The notes below the pieces were generated by a model. It ran no database searches, had not been told where the DNA came from, and worked only from the letters and a program-made list of their open reading frames with translations. The position numbers were made by a program, and so were the translations under genes. This document shows, in pieces, positions 17,903-27,184 of a stretch of DNA of 64,000 nucleotides; the stretch's first letter is position 1, and every line of letters starts with the position of its first letter. The stretch spans positions 1 through 64,000 of the forward strand of contig JABLUY010000138.1 in assembly GCA_013306675.1 (NCBI GenBank). Direction: 5' to 3'. This stretch comes from Thraustochytrium sp. TN22. Lineage: Eukaryota > Sar > Bigyra > Thraustochytrida > Thraustochytriidae.

Positions 17903-18811
17903 ATGGTGCTTGTGCTGGACGGCGGGCTAGGCAGCGCGCTGGAGGCGCGCGGCGCAGGGCTCACGGGCGGCGACTCGCTGTGGTCGGCGCGGCTGCTGCG
18001 CGACGACGCAGCCGCCGTGGAGGCCGTCCACAGGGACTACTGCGAGGCCGGCGCCCAGGTGGCCACGACGGCCACGTACCAGTTCAGCTTCGAGGGCTTT
18101 GAGGCGCTGGGCGTGGGCCGTGAGGAGGCCGCCAAGGTGCTGCGTAGCGGCGTGGCGGTGGCGCGCGCCGCGGCCGGGGGCGTGGACGGCCGCCTCGTGG
18201 CCGCGAGCTTGGGCTCCTTTGGCGCGACGCGCGCCGACGGCAGCGAGTACACGGGCGCCTTTGGCGTGGATGAGGATGCGCTGGCAGCCTTCCACGAGGA
18301 CCGCCTGCGCGCGCTGCTGGCCGACCCGCAGGCGCTGCCGGACTTTGTGGCTTTCGAGACGCTCCCAAGTCTCCAGGAGGTGCGCGCCGTCCTGCGCGCG
18401 CTCGAGGCAGCGGCGCCGCTGCCGGCCGGGATCCGCGTCTGGGTGTCCATGTCGCTGCGCGCAGATGGTAACCTCAACAGCGGCGGCGAGCTGCGCGAGG
18501 CGCTGACTGTGCTGCGCGACGCCAAGGGCGTCGACATGGTGGGTTTCAACTGTTCGGCACCCTCCGCTGTGGCCGCGGCGCTCCAGGTGGCTGCCGAGGT
18601 CGCACCCGCCACGCCGCTCGTCGTGTATCCGAACAGCGGTGAAGCGTACGTGAATCGCACCTGGGTACCGGCGTCGGGCGTCACGGACGACGACTTTGCG
18701 TCCATGCTGTCCACCTGGGCGACCGAGTATCCTCAGATCGCCGCTCTGGGTGGTTGCTGTCGCGTCGGTGTCGACGGCATCGCCAAGCTCGCCAAGGCTG
18801 TGAAGCCATGA
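17903..18811 (+). CDS. Homocysteine S-methyltransferase
   Basis: A 302-residue protein, the full length of the single-domain family (MmuM / plant HMT). It transfers a methyl group from S-methylmethionine or AdoMet to homocysteine, giving methionine, in the cytosol. The zinc-binding triad is intact: Cys217 in GFNCSAPS and Cys285/Cys286 in GGCCRVG, both at the expected places. Other family features are VLDGGLGSALEARG at the N-terminus, the TTATYQ segment, ASLGSFGA, and VVYPNSGE near the C-terminus. The ATG at 17903 immediately precedes the DGG.GS motif and is the expected start. The stop codon is only 19 bp from the stop codon of the convergent spliced gene, so the two transcripts must overlap at their 3' ends. 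Confidence 0.93.
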   Translation: MVLVLDGGLGSALEARGAGLTGGDSLWSARLLRDDAAAVEAVHRDYCEAGAQVATTATYQFSFEGFEALGVGREEAAKVLRSGVAVARAAAGGVDGRLVAASLGSFGATRADGSEYTGAFGVDEDALAAFHEDRLRALLADPQALPDFVAFETLPSLQEVRAVLRALEAAAPLPAGIRVWVSMSLRADGNLNSGGELREALTVLRDAKGVDMVGFNCSAPSAVAAALQVAAEVAPATPLVVYPNSGEAYVNRTWVPASGVTDDDFASMLSTWATEYPQIAALGGCCRVGVDGIAKLAKAVKP

Positions 18812-18830
18812 TTGCAAATGCGCATGGGAG

Positions 18831-19639
18831 TCACGCGATGGTGTTGTCTGAATCGCTGGTCGGCCGGTCGTGCGCGAAGAAGTCGGCGATGCGCGCTGCG
18901 GTCTCGCTCGACAGTGGCGTGGCATCGGTGATGTTGCGCGCTGTCATGGTTGCCAGCACATGCAGGGACCCACACACATCGGCTAGCACGTGGGCTTCGC
19001 CGCGGTCCACCGGCAGGCTGTCCAGCACGAGCTATTCCCATCACCAGGAGAGGATGAGTTGTGAGGAAGGGACGATTTGATGCATTTTCGTTTGTGCACG
19101 TACCTGGAGGCGGTCCGACTCGAGCTGCTCGTGGATGCGCTGACGCTCGGCCTCGGCCCAGGCCTTGGCGGCGCGCAGCTTGGGCGCCTGCACGCTCTGG
19201 GCGATCTGTACACGCGTCCGTCAGTCTTCTCCCCCGCCCCGCCCGCCCGCCCCCAGCGAGCGAGCTTGCCGATGCCTCATGAGCACGATGAGCCCAGACG
19301 TACGCGCACGATGCAGGAGAAGGCCTCTTGAAGATCGTCGGGGAGCAAGAGCACCTGCACAGCCTCGGGCCAAGGTGCCAGAATCGTGTCCAGGTCTGCG
19401 AGGCGCGACTCGGCGACGAGCGCAAAGCCCAATTTGAATGGTGCGAGCTGCGTGATGGCATCGTCCGCCTGCACCTGGCCGTCGGCGCGGAGCAGCACCA
19501 TGGCGCAAGCGGCGCTGGGCACGACGAAGTCGGGCACGAGACGTGCCACGGTCCGCACGCCGTGCTGTGCCTTGAGCGCGCGGCCGAGCGCGTCATCGCG
19601 GTCGGCTACGTCAGCGCGCGCGAGCAAGAAGAAAGCCAT
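18831..19639 (-). CDS. Spliced protein resembling the XPF/ERCC1/SPO16 family
   Basis: Three exons on the minus strand: 19639-19304, 19205-19104 and 19031-18831, separated by introns of 98 and 72 nt. Donors are GTACGT and GTACGT, acceptors are TACAG and AATAG, and all junctions are in phase 0, giving 212 residues. I do not recognise the gene from any single motif. The N-terminal 110 residues look like an alternating strand/helix domain (KLGFALVAES, then EAVQVLLLPDDLQEAF). The C-terminal 55 residues have the spacing of an XPF-type tandem helix-hairpin-helix: VLADVCGSLHVLATM followed by SSETAARIADFF, compare LL..FGSL..L and A..L...F. The arrangement VLLLP...A....V.IAQS recalls SPO16, the inactive ERCC1-like partner of SHOC1/Zip2 in meiotic crossing over. 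ERCC1 or FAAP24 relatives are alternatives. The gene model is firm, the family is inference. Confidence 0.6.
19032..19103 (-). other. Intron 2 of the XPF/ERCC1/SPO16-like gene
   Basis: The intron starts GTACGT after the codons for SDRLQ and ends GGAATAG before CTC GTG CTG. It is 72 nt long. It contains in-frame stops, so splicing is needed to join the two flanking protein-like segments. Confidence 0.7.
19206..19303 (-). other. Intron 1 of the XPF/ERCC1/SPO16-like gene
   Basis: The intron starts GTACGT directly after the codons for SCIVR and ends TACAG before ATC GCC CAG. It is 98 nt long and pyrimidine-poor relative to animal introns. Removal joins two exons in phase 0. Confidence 0.7.
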
Positions 19640-19958
19640 GATGCTTTGAATGCTTCGGATGCTGCTACGGATGCTGCTGCTCCTGATGCTGATGCTGATG
19701 CTGATGCTGGTGCCGATGCTCACGAAAGGTCAGGCCGCGGCTGGCTGATGCTGATGCTACCGGCTCAGAAAGCGGGTCAAGCAAGAAAGGCGGCACGGGC
19801 GATTTGAATTTGCGTAACGCTCGCGACTCGACTCGGAGCATTCAAATGAAAACAGACAGATTGCGGATAATTCCAGAGGCAAAAGAGACGACAGGAGGGA
19901 CGACGCAAGCGTGTGCATGGCTCGCATGCAAAGGAACGCATGCGTGAGCGAACGAGAC
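19640..19958. other. Intergenic region with GATGCT repeat
   Basis: This spacer lies between the 3' end of the myosin gene and the start of the spliced gene, both on the minus strand. It contains a tandem of about five CTGATG units at about 19682-19712, just upstream of the spliced gene's start, and no supported gene. Confidence 0.5.
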
Positions 19959-22793
19959 TTAGCGACGGAAGTTCTTATAGGGAACCTTCTTCTGCACGCC
20001 AGTGGCGGTGCGATGGATCTGCACGCGGGCGAGGACGTCCTCGTCGAGCTGGATCTTGGCGCCGGAGGCAAGGTCGGTGGCGACCTGAATGGCCATCTCA
20101 GTCTTGGGGTTGACGCCGTCCTTCTTGGCGACAAGGACGGAGGTGGCGCCAGGCGCGAGGTGCGGGCCCTCGGAGAAGCGGAGATCCTTCATGAGGACCT
20201 TGGAGCCGAAGAGCGACTTGGAAATGGCGGTGACCGGGAAGGTGTCCTGGAAGGCGATCTGGACGCCCTCGTCGCTGAGCATGGTGGCGATCTCAGCCTT
20301 GCGCATGGTCTCAAAGATGATGGTGGCCTGCGGCTTCTCGGAGAAAACGTCGATGCAGATGAAGCCGTCGGCGTAGGAGGACATGGTGAAGGAGCGGATG
20401 TCGCGCAGGCTCTTGGAGACGACAAGCTTGTGCGTGCCGGTCTGGAAGAGGAAGATGGAGGTCTTGGTGATGACGAGCTCGTGCGAGGCGCGGCGGCCCT
20501 TGGCGTCCAGGAGGGCGACGCGCTCTGCGAAGCGCACGCGGCCGTCGAGGTGCGGCACGATGGCCTCATTGTGCTGAGCGTCGATGTAGTCGCCGATGAA
20601 GTAGAAGAGGTACGAGGCGCGGCGGCGCTTCTGGTGGTTGAGGAGCTCGACGCTCTTCTCGCGCAGGCGCAAGAAGTAGAGGCGCGCCTTGAAGGCGCGG
20701 TAGGCCTTCTGGATGATACCGGCGACCATGTGGAGGGCCTCCTCGCGGGCGGTCTCGAGCTTGAAGACGTCGTCCGGGTTGCGAATGAAGACCTTGGTCT
20801 TGCCCTCCTCGAAGTTCTGAATGCCGAGGCCCTCGAGGATGCGCGTGGTGTCGCGCTGCGCGCGCCCAGAGCCAAAGGGCCAGGTCTTCGCGGAGACCAT
20901 GCGGTAGCGCGTGAAGAAGAAGTCGTAGGGCGAGCGGAAGGCGAAGCCGGCGCGGCGCACGCGGATGTTCTCGACGAGGCCGAGGTAGCGTACCTGGAAG
21001 TCGACGAGGTCGCGGTCGAAGATGTTGCGCTTGGCGTCGTTAGGCTTGATGGTGCGCACGTAGTGCGGCTCGGACTCGTGGAGCTCGTCGATGAGCAGGC
21101 CGAGGTCGCGCACAAAGGCGGTGCCGGCGGTGATGGGGCGCTTGCCCGAGGGCGGCTCGTTGGCCTCGGGGAAGAGGCTCTGCACGAAGGCGCTGCGCGA
21201 GCCGCGGCCGGCGACCATGATGAGGTCGCGGAAGAGCGTGTCGACGTGCTTGTCGAGCATGCCCTCGGTGCTGTAGGTGACGTCGCCGGCGTAGTGGCGC
21301 ACGGTGAACTCGGCGAGGTCGTTCTTGGTGCGCGTCTCGAGCGAGACGTAGTGCGGGTGGCGGCCCAGGTTGGAGTTGAGGTTGCCGATGAGGCTCTTGT
21401 CGTTGCCGCCGGGGCGCAGCGCCTCGTCGTCGAGAAGCTGGAAGATGCCGGCCGGGCGACGGCTCTCGATGAGCTCGCAGACAATTTTGTTGTCAAAGTA
21501 ATCGATGGGCACCCAGGTGATGCCCTCGCGCGCGTACTCCTCCTGCTCGGCGCGCAGCGTGAGCTCGATGAAGAGCTGCTGCAGCTTCTCGTTGGTGAGG
21601 TTGATGCAGAGCTGCTCGAAGCTGTTGTGCGTCATGATCTCGAAGCCGTAAATATCGAGGATGCCGAGCGTGAGCTCCTGCAGCTTGGCGTGGATGCCGA
21701 CGTTGATCATCTCCACAAGCTTGGCGAAGGCGCGCGTGTACAGCGCCTTGGCGAAGGCGTCGCGCGACTTGCCGCACTCGTCCACCGTGGTGAGCGGGCT
21801 CGTGATGGTCTCGGTGCGCGACTGGATCGTCTTGTGCGTGATGGCGCGCGCCAGGTCGCGCTCCGCGATCTCCAGGAGCGCCGCGGCGTCCTGCAGCGCG
21901 GCCGCCGACGACCGCGACACCTCGCACGAGTCGCGCTTGGCGTCGAACTGGATGTTGCCCAGGTGCAGGATGGCCGCCACCAGCTTGTAAAAGTCCAGCT
22001 TGTCCGCGCCCACGCCCACGGCGTCCATGGCGCGGTCCATGGCCGCGAAGTCGGAGCCGTCGTTGATGGACGACACCGAGGTGGTCGTCGAAGAGTACGC
22101 GTACGAGCGCGCGTCCGAGAGACGCAGCTGGCCCTTGAGCGAGCTCGGCGCCGAGCAGAGCTGGTAGAAGACGTGAAAGTTGCGCTCGCCCTCCGTCTGG
22201 CCCACCACGCGCGCCTTCTCCAGCAGGTACGTGCTGATGGCGCCACCCAGCGGCACGCCGTTGTAGTCGAGGAAGATGCGCATGAGCTTGCCGAAGCGCG
22301 AGCTGTTGTCGTTGCGCAGCGTCTTGGCGTTACCAAAGGCCTCCAGCACCGGGTTGCTCTTGAGCAGCGCGTCCTTGATCTCGCCCACGGAGATGTCCTG
22401 CGCCACCTCGGCGCGGTCCTTGGACACGGCCGCGATGTACTCCATGATCTTCTTGGCCGCCTCCGTCTTGCCGGCGCCCGACTCGCCGCTGATCAGGATG
22501 GCCTGGTTACGCGTCGTCGACAGCAGCGCGCGGTACGCCTCCTCCGCGATGCCGAACACGTGCGGCGCCAGCTCGTACAGGTACCGGCCGTAGTACTTGC
22601 GCATCATGTCCGTCGAGTACAGGCCGCGGATATCCTTGAACGGGTTCACGCTCACCAGCACCGGCCCGATGCGCGTGTAGATCAGGTCCTTCTCGTACCG
22701 CCTGCCCAGCGTCTTGACCACCTCCTCCTCGCTGATCCTGTTGAGCAGCACCAGGTCATCCTCCTCGCCCTCGCGCACCACGCGCTTCTCCAT
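19959..22793 (-). CDS. MYO1: Class I myosin (motor, one IQ motif, TH1 tail)
   Basis: A 944-residue unconventional myosin, an actin-based ATPase motor that links actin to membranes in endocytosis and cortex dynamics. The motor domain (residues about 10-690) has an intact P-loop GESGAGKT (103-110), switch I NDNSSRFGK (161-169) and switch II region DIYGFEIM followed by NSFEQLCINLTNEKLQQ. The residue at the TEDS position, 16 before DAFAKALY, is a threonine, so activation by a PAK-like kinase is possible. One IQ-like helix follows (IIQKAYRAFKAR, about 700-715). The tail is a TH1 domain (about 730-935, containing RRRASYLFYFIGDYI), which in the family binds acidic phospholipids. There is no SH3 or TH2 extension, so it is a short-tailed form. 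The ATG at 22793 fits the usual N-terminus. Confidence 0.95.
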   Translation of the reverse strand: MEKRVVREGEEDDLVLLNRISEEEVVKTLGRRYEKDLIYTRIGPVLVSVNPFKDIRGLYSTDMMRKYYGRYLYELAPHVFGIAEEAYRALLSTTRNQAILISGESGAGKTEAAKKIMEYIAAVSKDRAEVAQDISVGEIKDALLKSNPVLEAFGNAKTLRNDNSSRFGKLMRIFLDYNGVPLGGAISTYLLEKARVVGQTEGERNFHVFYQLCSAPSSLKGQLRLSDARSYAYSSTTTSVSSINDGSDFAAMDRAMDAVGVGADKLDFYKLVAAILHLGNIQFDAKRDSCEVSRSSAAALQDAAALLEIAERDLARAITHKTIQSRTETITSPLTTVDECGKSRDAFAKALYTRAFAKLVEMINVGIHAKLQELTLGILDIYGFEIMTHNSFEQLCINLTNEKLQQLFIELTLRAEQEEYAREGITWVPIDYFDNKIVCELIESRRPAGIFQLLDDEALRPGGNDKSLIGNLNSNLGRHPHYVSLETRTKNDLAEFTVRHYAGDVTYSTEGMLDKHVDTLFRDLIMVAGRGSRSAFVQSLFPEANEPPSGKRPITAGTAFVRDLGLLIDELHESEPHYVRTIKPNDAKRNIFDRDLVDFQVRYLGLVENIRVRRAGFAFRSPYDFFFTRYRMVSAKTWPFGSGRAQRDTTRILEGLGIQNFEEGKTKVFIRNPDDVFKLETAREEALHMVAGIIQKAYRAFKARLYFLRLREKSVELLNHQKRRRASYLFYFIGDYIDAQHNEAIVPHLDGRVRFAERVALLDAKGRRASHELVITKTSIFLFQTGTHKLVVSKSLRDIRSFTMSSYADGFICIDVFSEKPQATIIFETMRKAEIATMLSDEGVQIAFQDTFPVTAISKSLFGSKVLMKDLRFSEGPHLAPGATSVLVAKKDGVNPKTEMAIQVATDLASGAKIQLDEDVLARVQIHRTATGVQKKVPYKNFRR

Positions 22794-25272
22794 CCTGCCT
22801 GTGCCGCCTGCCTGCCGCCTCCTCCTCCGCGCCGGGTTCCACCTCGCGCCAGCCGCAGCGGGAGCGCGAGAGCGAGCGGGCGAGCGAGCGCGCGCGCGAG
22901 AGCGAGCGAGCGAGCGAGCGAGCGAGCGAGCGAGCGAGCGCGGGTCGGCGCGCGCCGAGTCCTTTTTCGGGTCTGCAGCCCCTTCCTGCTCCCTCGTGCA
23001 GTGGCGCTCTCGAGGCGAGGCTCGGCGCTCTCCCTCCTCCGCCTAGCGGCGCCTACCTTCACCCACTCCCGCGCTGGCTGGGCTGGGCGCGCGCTTCTTC
23101 TCGCTGGCCGCGCCGCAGGAAGCGGCACACGCTCCTGCGCGCCGTCACTGCCGTGGGCGAGCGTAGCACAGCAGCGTCGCGGCGTCGCCCGCGCCCGAGG
23201 GGCGCGCGCGCGCGCGAGCTGCCGGCCGGCCGAGCCGACCGAGGCAGCCTGCGGCGGCTGCGGCGCCGGGGTCAAGACCGAGACCGCCGTGCAGAGGCGC
23301 AGGCGTGCAGCGCTGAGCGCGCGCAGCGCGTGCCGAGCCGTGCGTGGTCATGGCGGCCGGCGCCGCGCGAGCTGATCCAGGGCACAGCGCAGCGCCTGGG
23401 CGAGGCTCGCTCGCTCGCCGCGAGACGGCCGGCCGGCCTCCTCGCCGCGCGAATCAGGCGCGCATCGGAGCGGCGGTCATGCAGCCGGCCGCCGTGCTTT
23501 GCTGCAGCTCGCAGCTCGCAGCTACTAGCTACTAGCCAGCTAGGAGCTGGAGCTCCAGTTCCAAGCTCCTTCCTCACCGCCGGGCTCCCCTCGTGCTGTC
23601 GCCTCGCCTCGCCTCGCCTCGCCTCGCCTCGCACGCACGCACGCACGCACGCGCGGCGCGGCGCGGCGCGGCGCGGCGCGGCGTCGCGCGCCGTAAACTC
23701 TGCCAGGCGGGGAGAACTTGAACTTGAACTCACCGTCATGATCAGACCCGGCGCCGCGCTCCCGCCGTTCCCGCGGAATCCCCCGCGCGGCGACGCGCGC
23801 CCTGCCCCCCTGGGCGCGCGCCCGGCCGCGCCGCCGAGCAGGGCGCCGCCCCCGCGCGGGGGGCGCCGCGCGACTTGCCGCCTGCACGCGCGGGGGACCC
23901 GCGCCGGGCGTCCCGGGCGCGCGCCGCCGCTGTGCGGGGAGGGCGCGCGCACAAAGGAGGAGCAGGAGGAGGAGGAGGAGGTGAGCGAGGCGGAGGTGGA
24001 GGAGGAGGAGGAGGAGCAGGGCGCGCGGCAGAGCGGGAACGTGGACTCGGACGCGAGCGGCGCGAGCGGGCTGCGGATTGGCGGGCTGGCGATGAGGAGC
24101 GGAGGAAGGTGAAGGGACGTGGAGGCGGGGAGGGAGGGCAGCGGCACCGGCAGGTCGCGCTCGGAGGGCGGGTACGAGAGCGAGGGGGCCGCGGAGAAGC
24201 TGGAGCGGGGCGGGGGTGGAGGGGCTAGCGCGCGTGATGAGAGGGGGCCGGCGACGAGAGGCATGCGTGCGTTTTGCAGAGGGCGGTGATTGGTTTCGGG
24301 CCGCGCTGAGATACGCGTGCGAGGCCTTGAGTTGAAATGAACTTGAAACGGGGACATTTGGATCAGGGACAGGAGCAGTGTGCTTGCGCGCCGCCGCCAC
24401 CGTGACCGCGCCACCATGGCCACAGTGATGGTGTTCTGCTCAAGAGAGAAGAAGAGGACGCACCATGAGTGCGGCGAACGCGTCATCGTCCCATGCTCGG
24501 CCATGCTTGTCAGCTATAGTTGACGTGTGAGCGAATCGTCTTGTCAGTCATGATGACCTCGTCACTGCAAGCAAGTCTTGTTGCCTTGGGAAACGAGCTG
24601 TGACTCCGTCCGCTCACGAAGAATCATCTGTTGCCCTTCGCATCTTCTGTGCTTTCATCATCACCGGCAGCGTGTCTCCCATCCCGCCAGTCAAGTACAT
24701 CCAAGCAGCGGCCTTGCACATTGCGCCCTGCGCCCTGCGCCCTGCCCTTGCGCCGTGCGCCGTGCGCCGCGCCGCCACCGCGGCAGCGCCGCCGCAGCGC
24801 CGCCTCGCCCGACCAGCGCCTGCAGCGCCTCCGCCGCTGCCCGAGCGCCGTCGCCGTCCGAGTCGGGCCACGCGCAAGTCTCGGCGCCGGGTCGGTGCTG
24901 CGAAATCACTCACAGTCAGAGCGCTCGCACTCGGCCGGACCAGCGCAGCAGCCTGGCTCGGGCTGAGCTTGCGCGCGCGCCGCGCAGCTCCGCGCGCCGC
25001 GCAGCTCCGCGCAGCTCCGCGCAGGCTGGTGGCGCTGCAGCAGACCCTTTCGCTCCGCTTGGGCCCGCGCCGCCTCGCCTGCTCGTGCTTGGGCAGCTCG
25101 CGGGAGGCAGGCAAGCATCGGTGGTGGGTGCTCCAGACGGTGGCACGGCACGCGGCGCTGCGCGCCTCGAAAGCACATCGTGAGGTCTGCGCCGCTCTGC
25201 GGCCAACGACGGGGTCGAGCAAGCAAAAGCGCATCTGCAAAGCGCGGACAGGCACTGGCAGCGCAGTGCAGC
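22794..25272. other. Long divergent intergenic region, low complexity
   Basis: This 2.5-kb region between the myosin and the seven-helix gene should contain both promoters. It carries simple repeats: GAGC/CGAG units (about 22863-22941), CCTCG units (about 23602-23632), ACGC units (about 23632-23652), GGCGC units (about 23653-23683) and GGA-rich sequence (about 23957-24020). AACTTGAA occurs twice in overlap at 23715-23728 and again at 24340-24347. Frames open over several hundred codons here are of Arg/Ala/Pro/Glu composition and I do not accept them as genes. Confidence 0.5.
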
Positions 25273-26448
25273 ATGTCGGGCTTCGGCGAGAGCTGCGCGA
25301 CGGACGTGGGCGTGGTCGGCGTGGGCTGCGCCGCGCCGTTCGTGTGCAACTTGGAGACCGCGGATGAGGGCGTGTGCTCGTGCTCCAAGTGGTATGGCTT
25401 CTCAGGCGAGGACTGCTTGGAGCTGAGCGGGCCGACGTACTTTCTGCTGGGCTCGTGCGCCCTGCAGGCCGCCATGTCCTCGGTGGCCTTCGTGGTCGCA
25501 ACCTACGTGCTCGTCCAGCACGTGAGGCTGAACGGCCTCAGATTCAACGTGCAGGGCGCGACGCTCATCATGGTCACGCTGGCCGTGGCTTTCCACGTGT
25601 TTTGGCGCGCGACGGTGGCCGCCATGGCGATGCAGCCCGAGGACAACACGCTGGAGATCAGGGCCAACGACGAGGGCCGCGTGCCGCAACTCGTGCCGGT
25701 GGAGCGCGCCATGATTGCCGTCACCCTGCTCTTTGGCGCGCTCGCGCTGCTCAACGTTTCGCTGGTCTGGGTGCAGGTGGCCATGCAGTCCAAGCGCATG
25801 ACGCGCTCGCTCTCGCGCGGCCTCACCACCTACAGCCGCGTCGTCTACGTTTTCGAGATCGTGCTCAGCCTCGGCCTCATCATCCTCAACAGCCTCGGTC
25901 TCACTGGCTACATCACCATCTTCGCGCTGCCCTTTATCATCTTCATCATCGTCAGCTTCACCTTCGGCTCCAGCAAGATGTCCGCGCTCCTCAACGACGC
26001 GCTCACCTCCTCGGCTCGTGACTCCAAGGGCAACTCGCGCCAGGACAGCAAGAAGCAGCTCACCAAGGCCAGCGCCAGGCGCTACAACGAGCTTGTGCTC
26101 CTCATCAGGCGGACCTCGCGCCGGATCTCCTTTAGCCTCTTGTTCGCCCTCATCTGCGCCGCCGTCTACACGTACTACACCGTCGTGCCCGACCTCGGCC
26201 AGCGCTCCACCATGAAGGAAGGCGACGCCGTCCACCTCGTCGTGCTTTTCAACGAGGGCATCCCGCTTTTCATTGGCGTAGCCCTCTACCTCGCGCTCTA
26301 CTACCTCAAGGTCAACATCATCCGCAACGTTCGTGCCAAGCAGGCCCTCGACTCCAAGGTCGTCTCGGCCGAGGACGCCACCGGCGCGGACGCAACCTTC
26401 GCCCCCTCCTCCATGGTCTCCTATCAGCCTGCCCACCCCGAGCTCTGA
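25273..26448 (+). CDS. Seven-helix membrane protein with Cys-rich (EGF-like) N-terminus
   Basis: A 391-residue protein not recognised as a named family. The first 45 residues contain six cysteines (CATDVGVVGVGC, then FVCNLE, VCSCSKW, EDC) with the spacing of a small disulfide-bonded, EGF-like module, so this end should face the lumen or outside. Seven hydrophobic segments follow: roughly residues 49-75, 92-113, 139-165, 187-210, 213-235, 277-299 and 317-340. A Ser/Lys-rich loop of about 40 residues separates helices 5 and 6, and a cytoplasmic-type tail follows helix 7. This topology suits a receptor of the GPCR type, but none of the class signatures (DRY, NPxxY) is visible. There is no signal peptide before the Cys-rich part; helix 1 may act as the targeting signal. 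The ATG at 25273 is the first in frame. Confidence 0.65.
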   Translation: MSGFGESCATDVGVVGVGCAAPFVCNLETADEGVCSCSKWYGFSGEDCLELSGPTYFLLGSCALQAAMSSVAFVVATYVLVQHVRLNGLRFNVQGATLIMVTLAVAFHVFWRATVAAMAMQPEDNTLEIRANDEGRVPQLVPVERAMIAVTLLFGALALLNVSLVWVQVAMQSKRMTRSLSRGLTTYSRVVYVFEIVLSLGLIILNSLGLTGYITIFALPFIIFIIVSFTFGSSKMSALLNDALTSSARDSKGNSRQDSKKQLTKASARRYNELVLLIRRTSRRISFSLLFALICAAVYTYYTVVPDLGQRSTMKEGDAVHLVVLFNEGIPLFIGVALYLALYYLKVNIIRNVRAKQALDSKVVSAEDATGADATFAPSSMVSYQPAHPEL

Positions 26449-27184
26449 TGTGACTTCTCGCCGTCACCTCGCGTCCCACCTTCTGTTGTGTCCCTCCGGC
26501 GCGCCTGCCTTCGCTTTGCGGCCGCGCGCCATCCCGTCCATCGTGTTCGTAGTTTGTAGCAGTAACCCCCGTCCCACCATGCAAGAAAACAAGGTAATTC
26601 CGCGCCACAAGACCTTTAAAAGACGAAGAGGCGTCATACGCCGTAGAGTGGCTTGAGTTGCGCCGAGCCACGAGCGAACTTGAGAGGCGAGCGAACTTGA
26701 GGAGCGAGCGAACTTGAGGAGCGAGCGAACTTGACGCATCCGGCTGCTCGCTCCTCACCGCCAGCCTCCCTTTCAATTTTAATAAAAACCTGGCTGTGAG
26801 TGACCGGTCACTGACCGTCCGGAGATCAACGCCATCCCAGGTCACTTCATCGTCGAGCCCTGGCTCCGAGTTGGTTTTGCCTGCCAGTACCAGGACGTTG
26901 AATGCGCGCCGCGGCGTGCGCAACGCCTGCCGCGGCTGGCCTGGGCTCGCGCTGTGCTGGCGCGGACTTGGAGCGAGCAGGAGGGAGTCCAACCACGCCG
27001 CCGCGCGCGCGCCGCCGCAGTCCGCCTCGGCCCGGCCCGGCCCGGCTGCGGCGCGCGCGGCGGCGCACCGGCCGGCCGGTCGCGCCCGTTCCGCTGCCCC
27101 CGCGCGCGCCCGCGCGCTGCGCTGGGCGCCCTGGCGGCAGGGAGGCGGTAGCGGCGGCGCGAGACCGGCGGTTAGACGGCGACC
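26449..27184. other. Intergenic region with a 17-bp tandem repeat
   Basis: This 736-bp spacer contains the 17-bp repeat listed separately and an AATAAAAA stretch near 26779, about 330 bp after the upstream stop. It has no supported gene. GC-rich low complexity fills the 200 bp before the next start codon. Confidence 0.5.
26672..26737. repeat. Four-copy 17-bp tandem repeat
   Basis: The core GCGAACTTGA occurs at 26674, 26691, 26708 and 26725, an exact 17-bp period, with near-identical flanks (unit approximately GCGAACTTGAGGAGCGA). Each unit contains an AACTTGA motif that also recurs in other gaps of the window. The biological role is unknown. Confidence 0.85.

Noticed and set aside
19911-23375. 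A 1154-residue open frame antisense to the class I myosin
   Set aside because: The minus strand encodes an unmistakable myosin. The antisense frame is a composition artefact, rich in Val, Glu, Gly and Leu, with no motif.
23153-24112. A 319-residue plus-strand frame in the gap between myosin and the seven-helix gene
   Set aside because: It is built from simple repeats and GC runs (poly-Glu, Arg/Ala/Pro), with no predicted domain.
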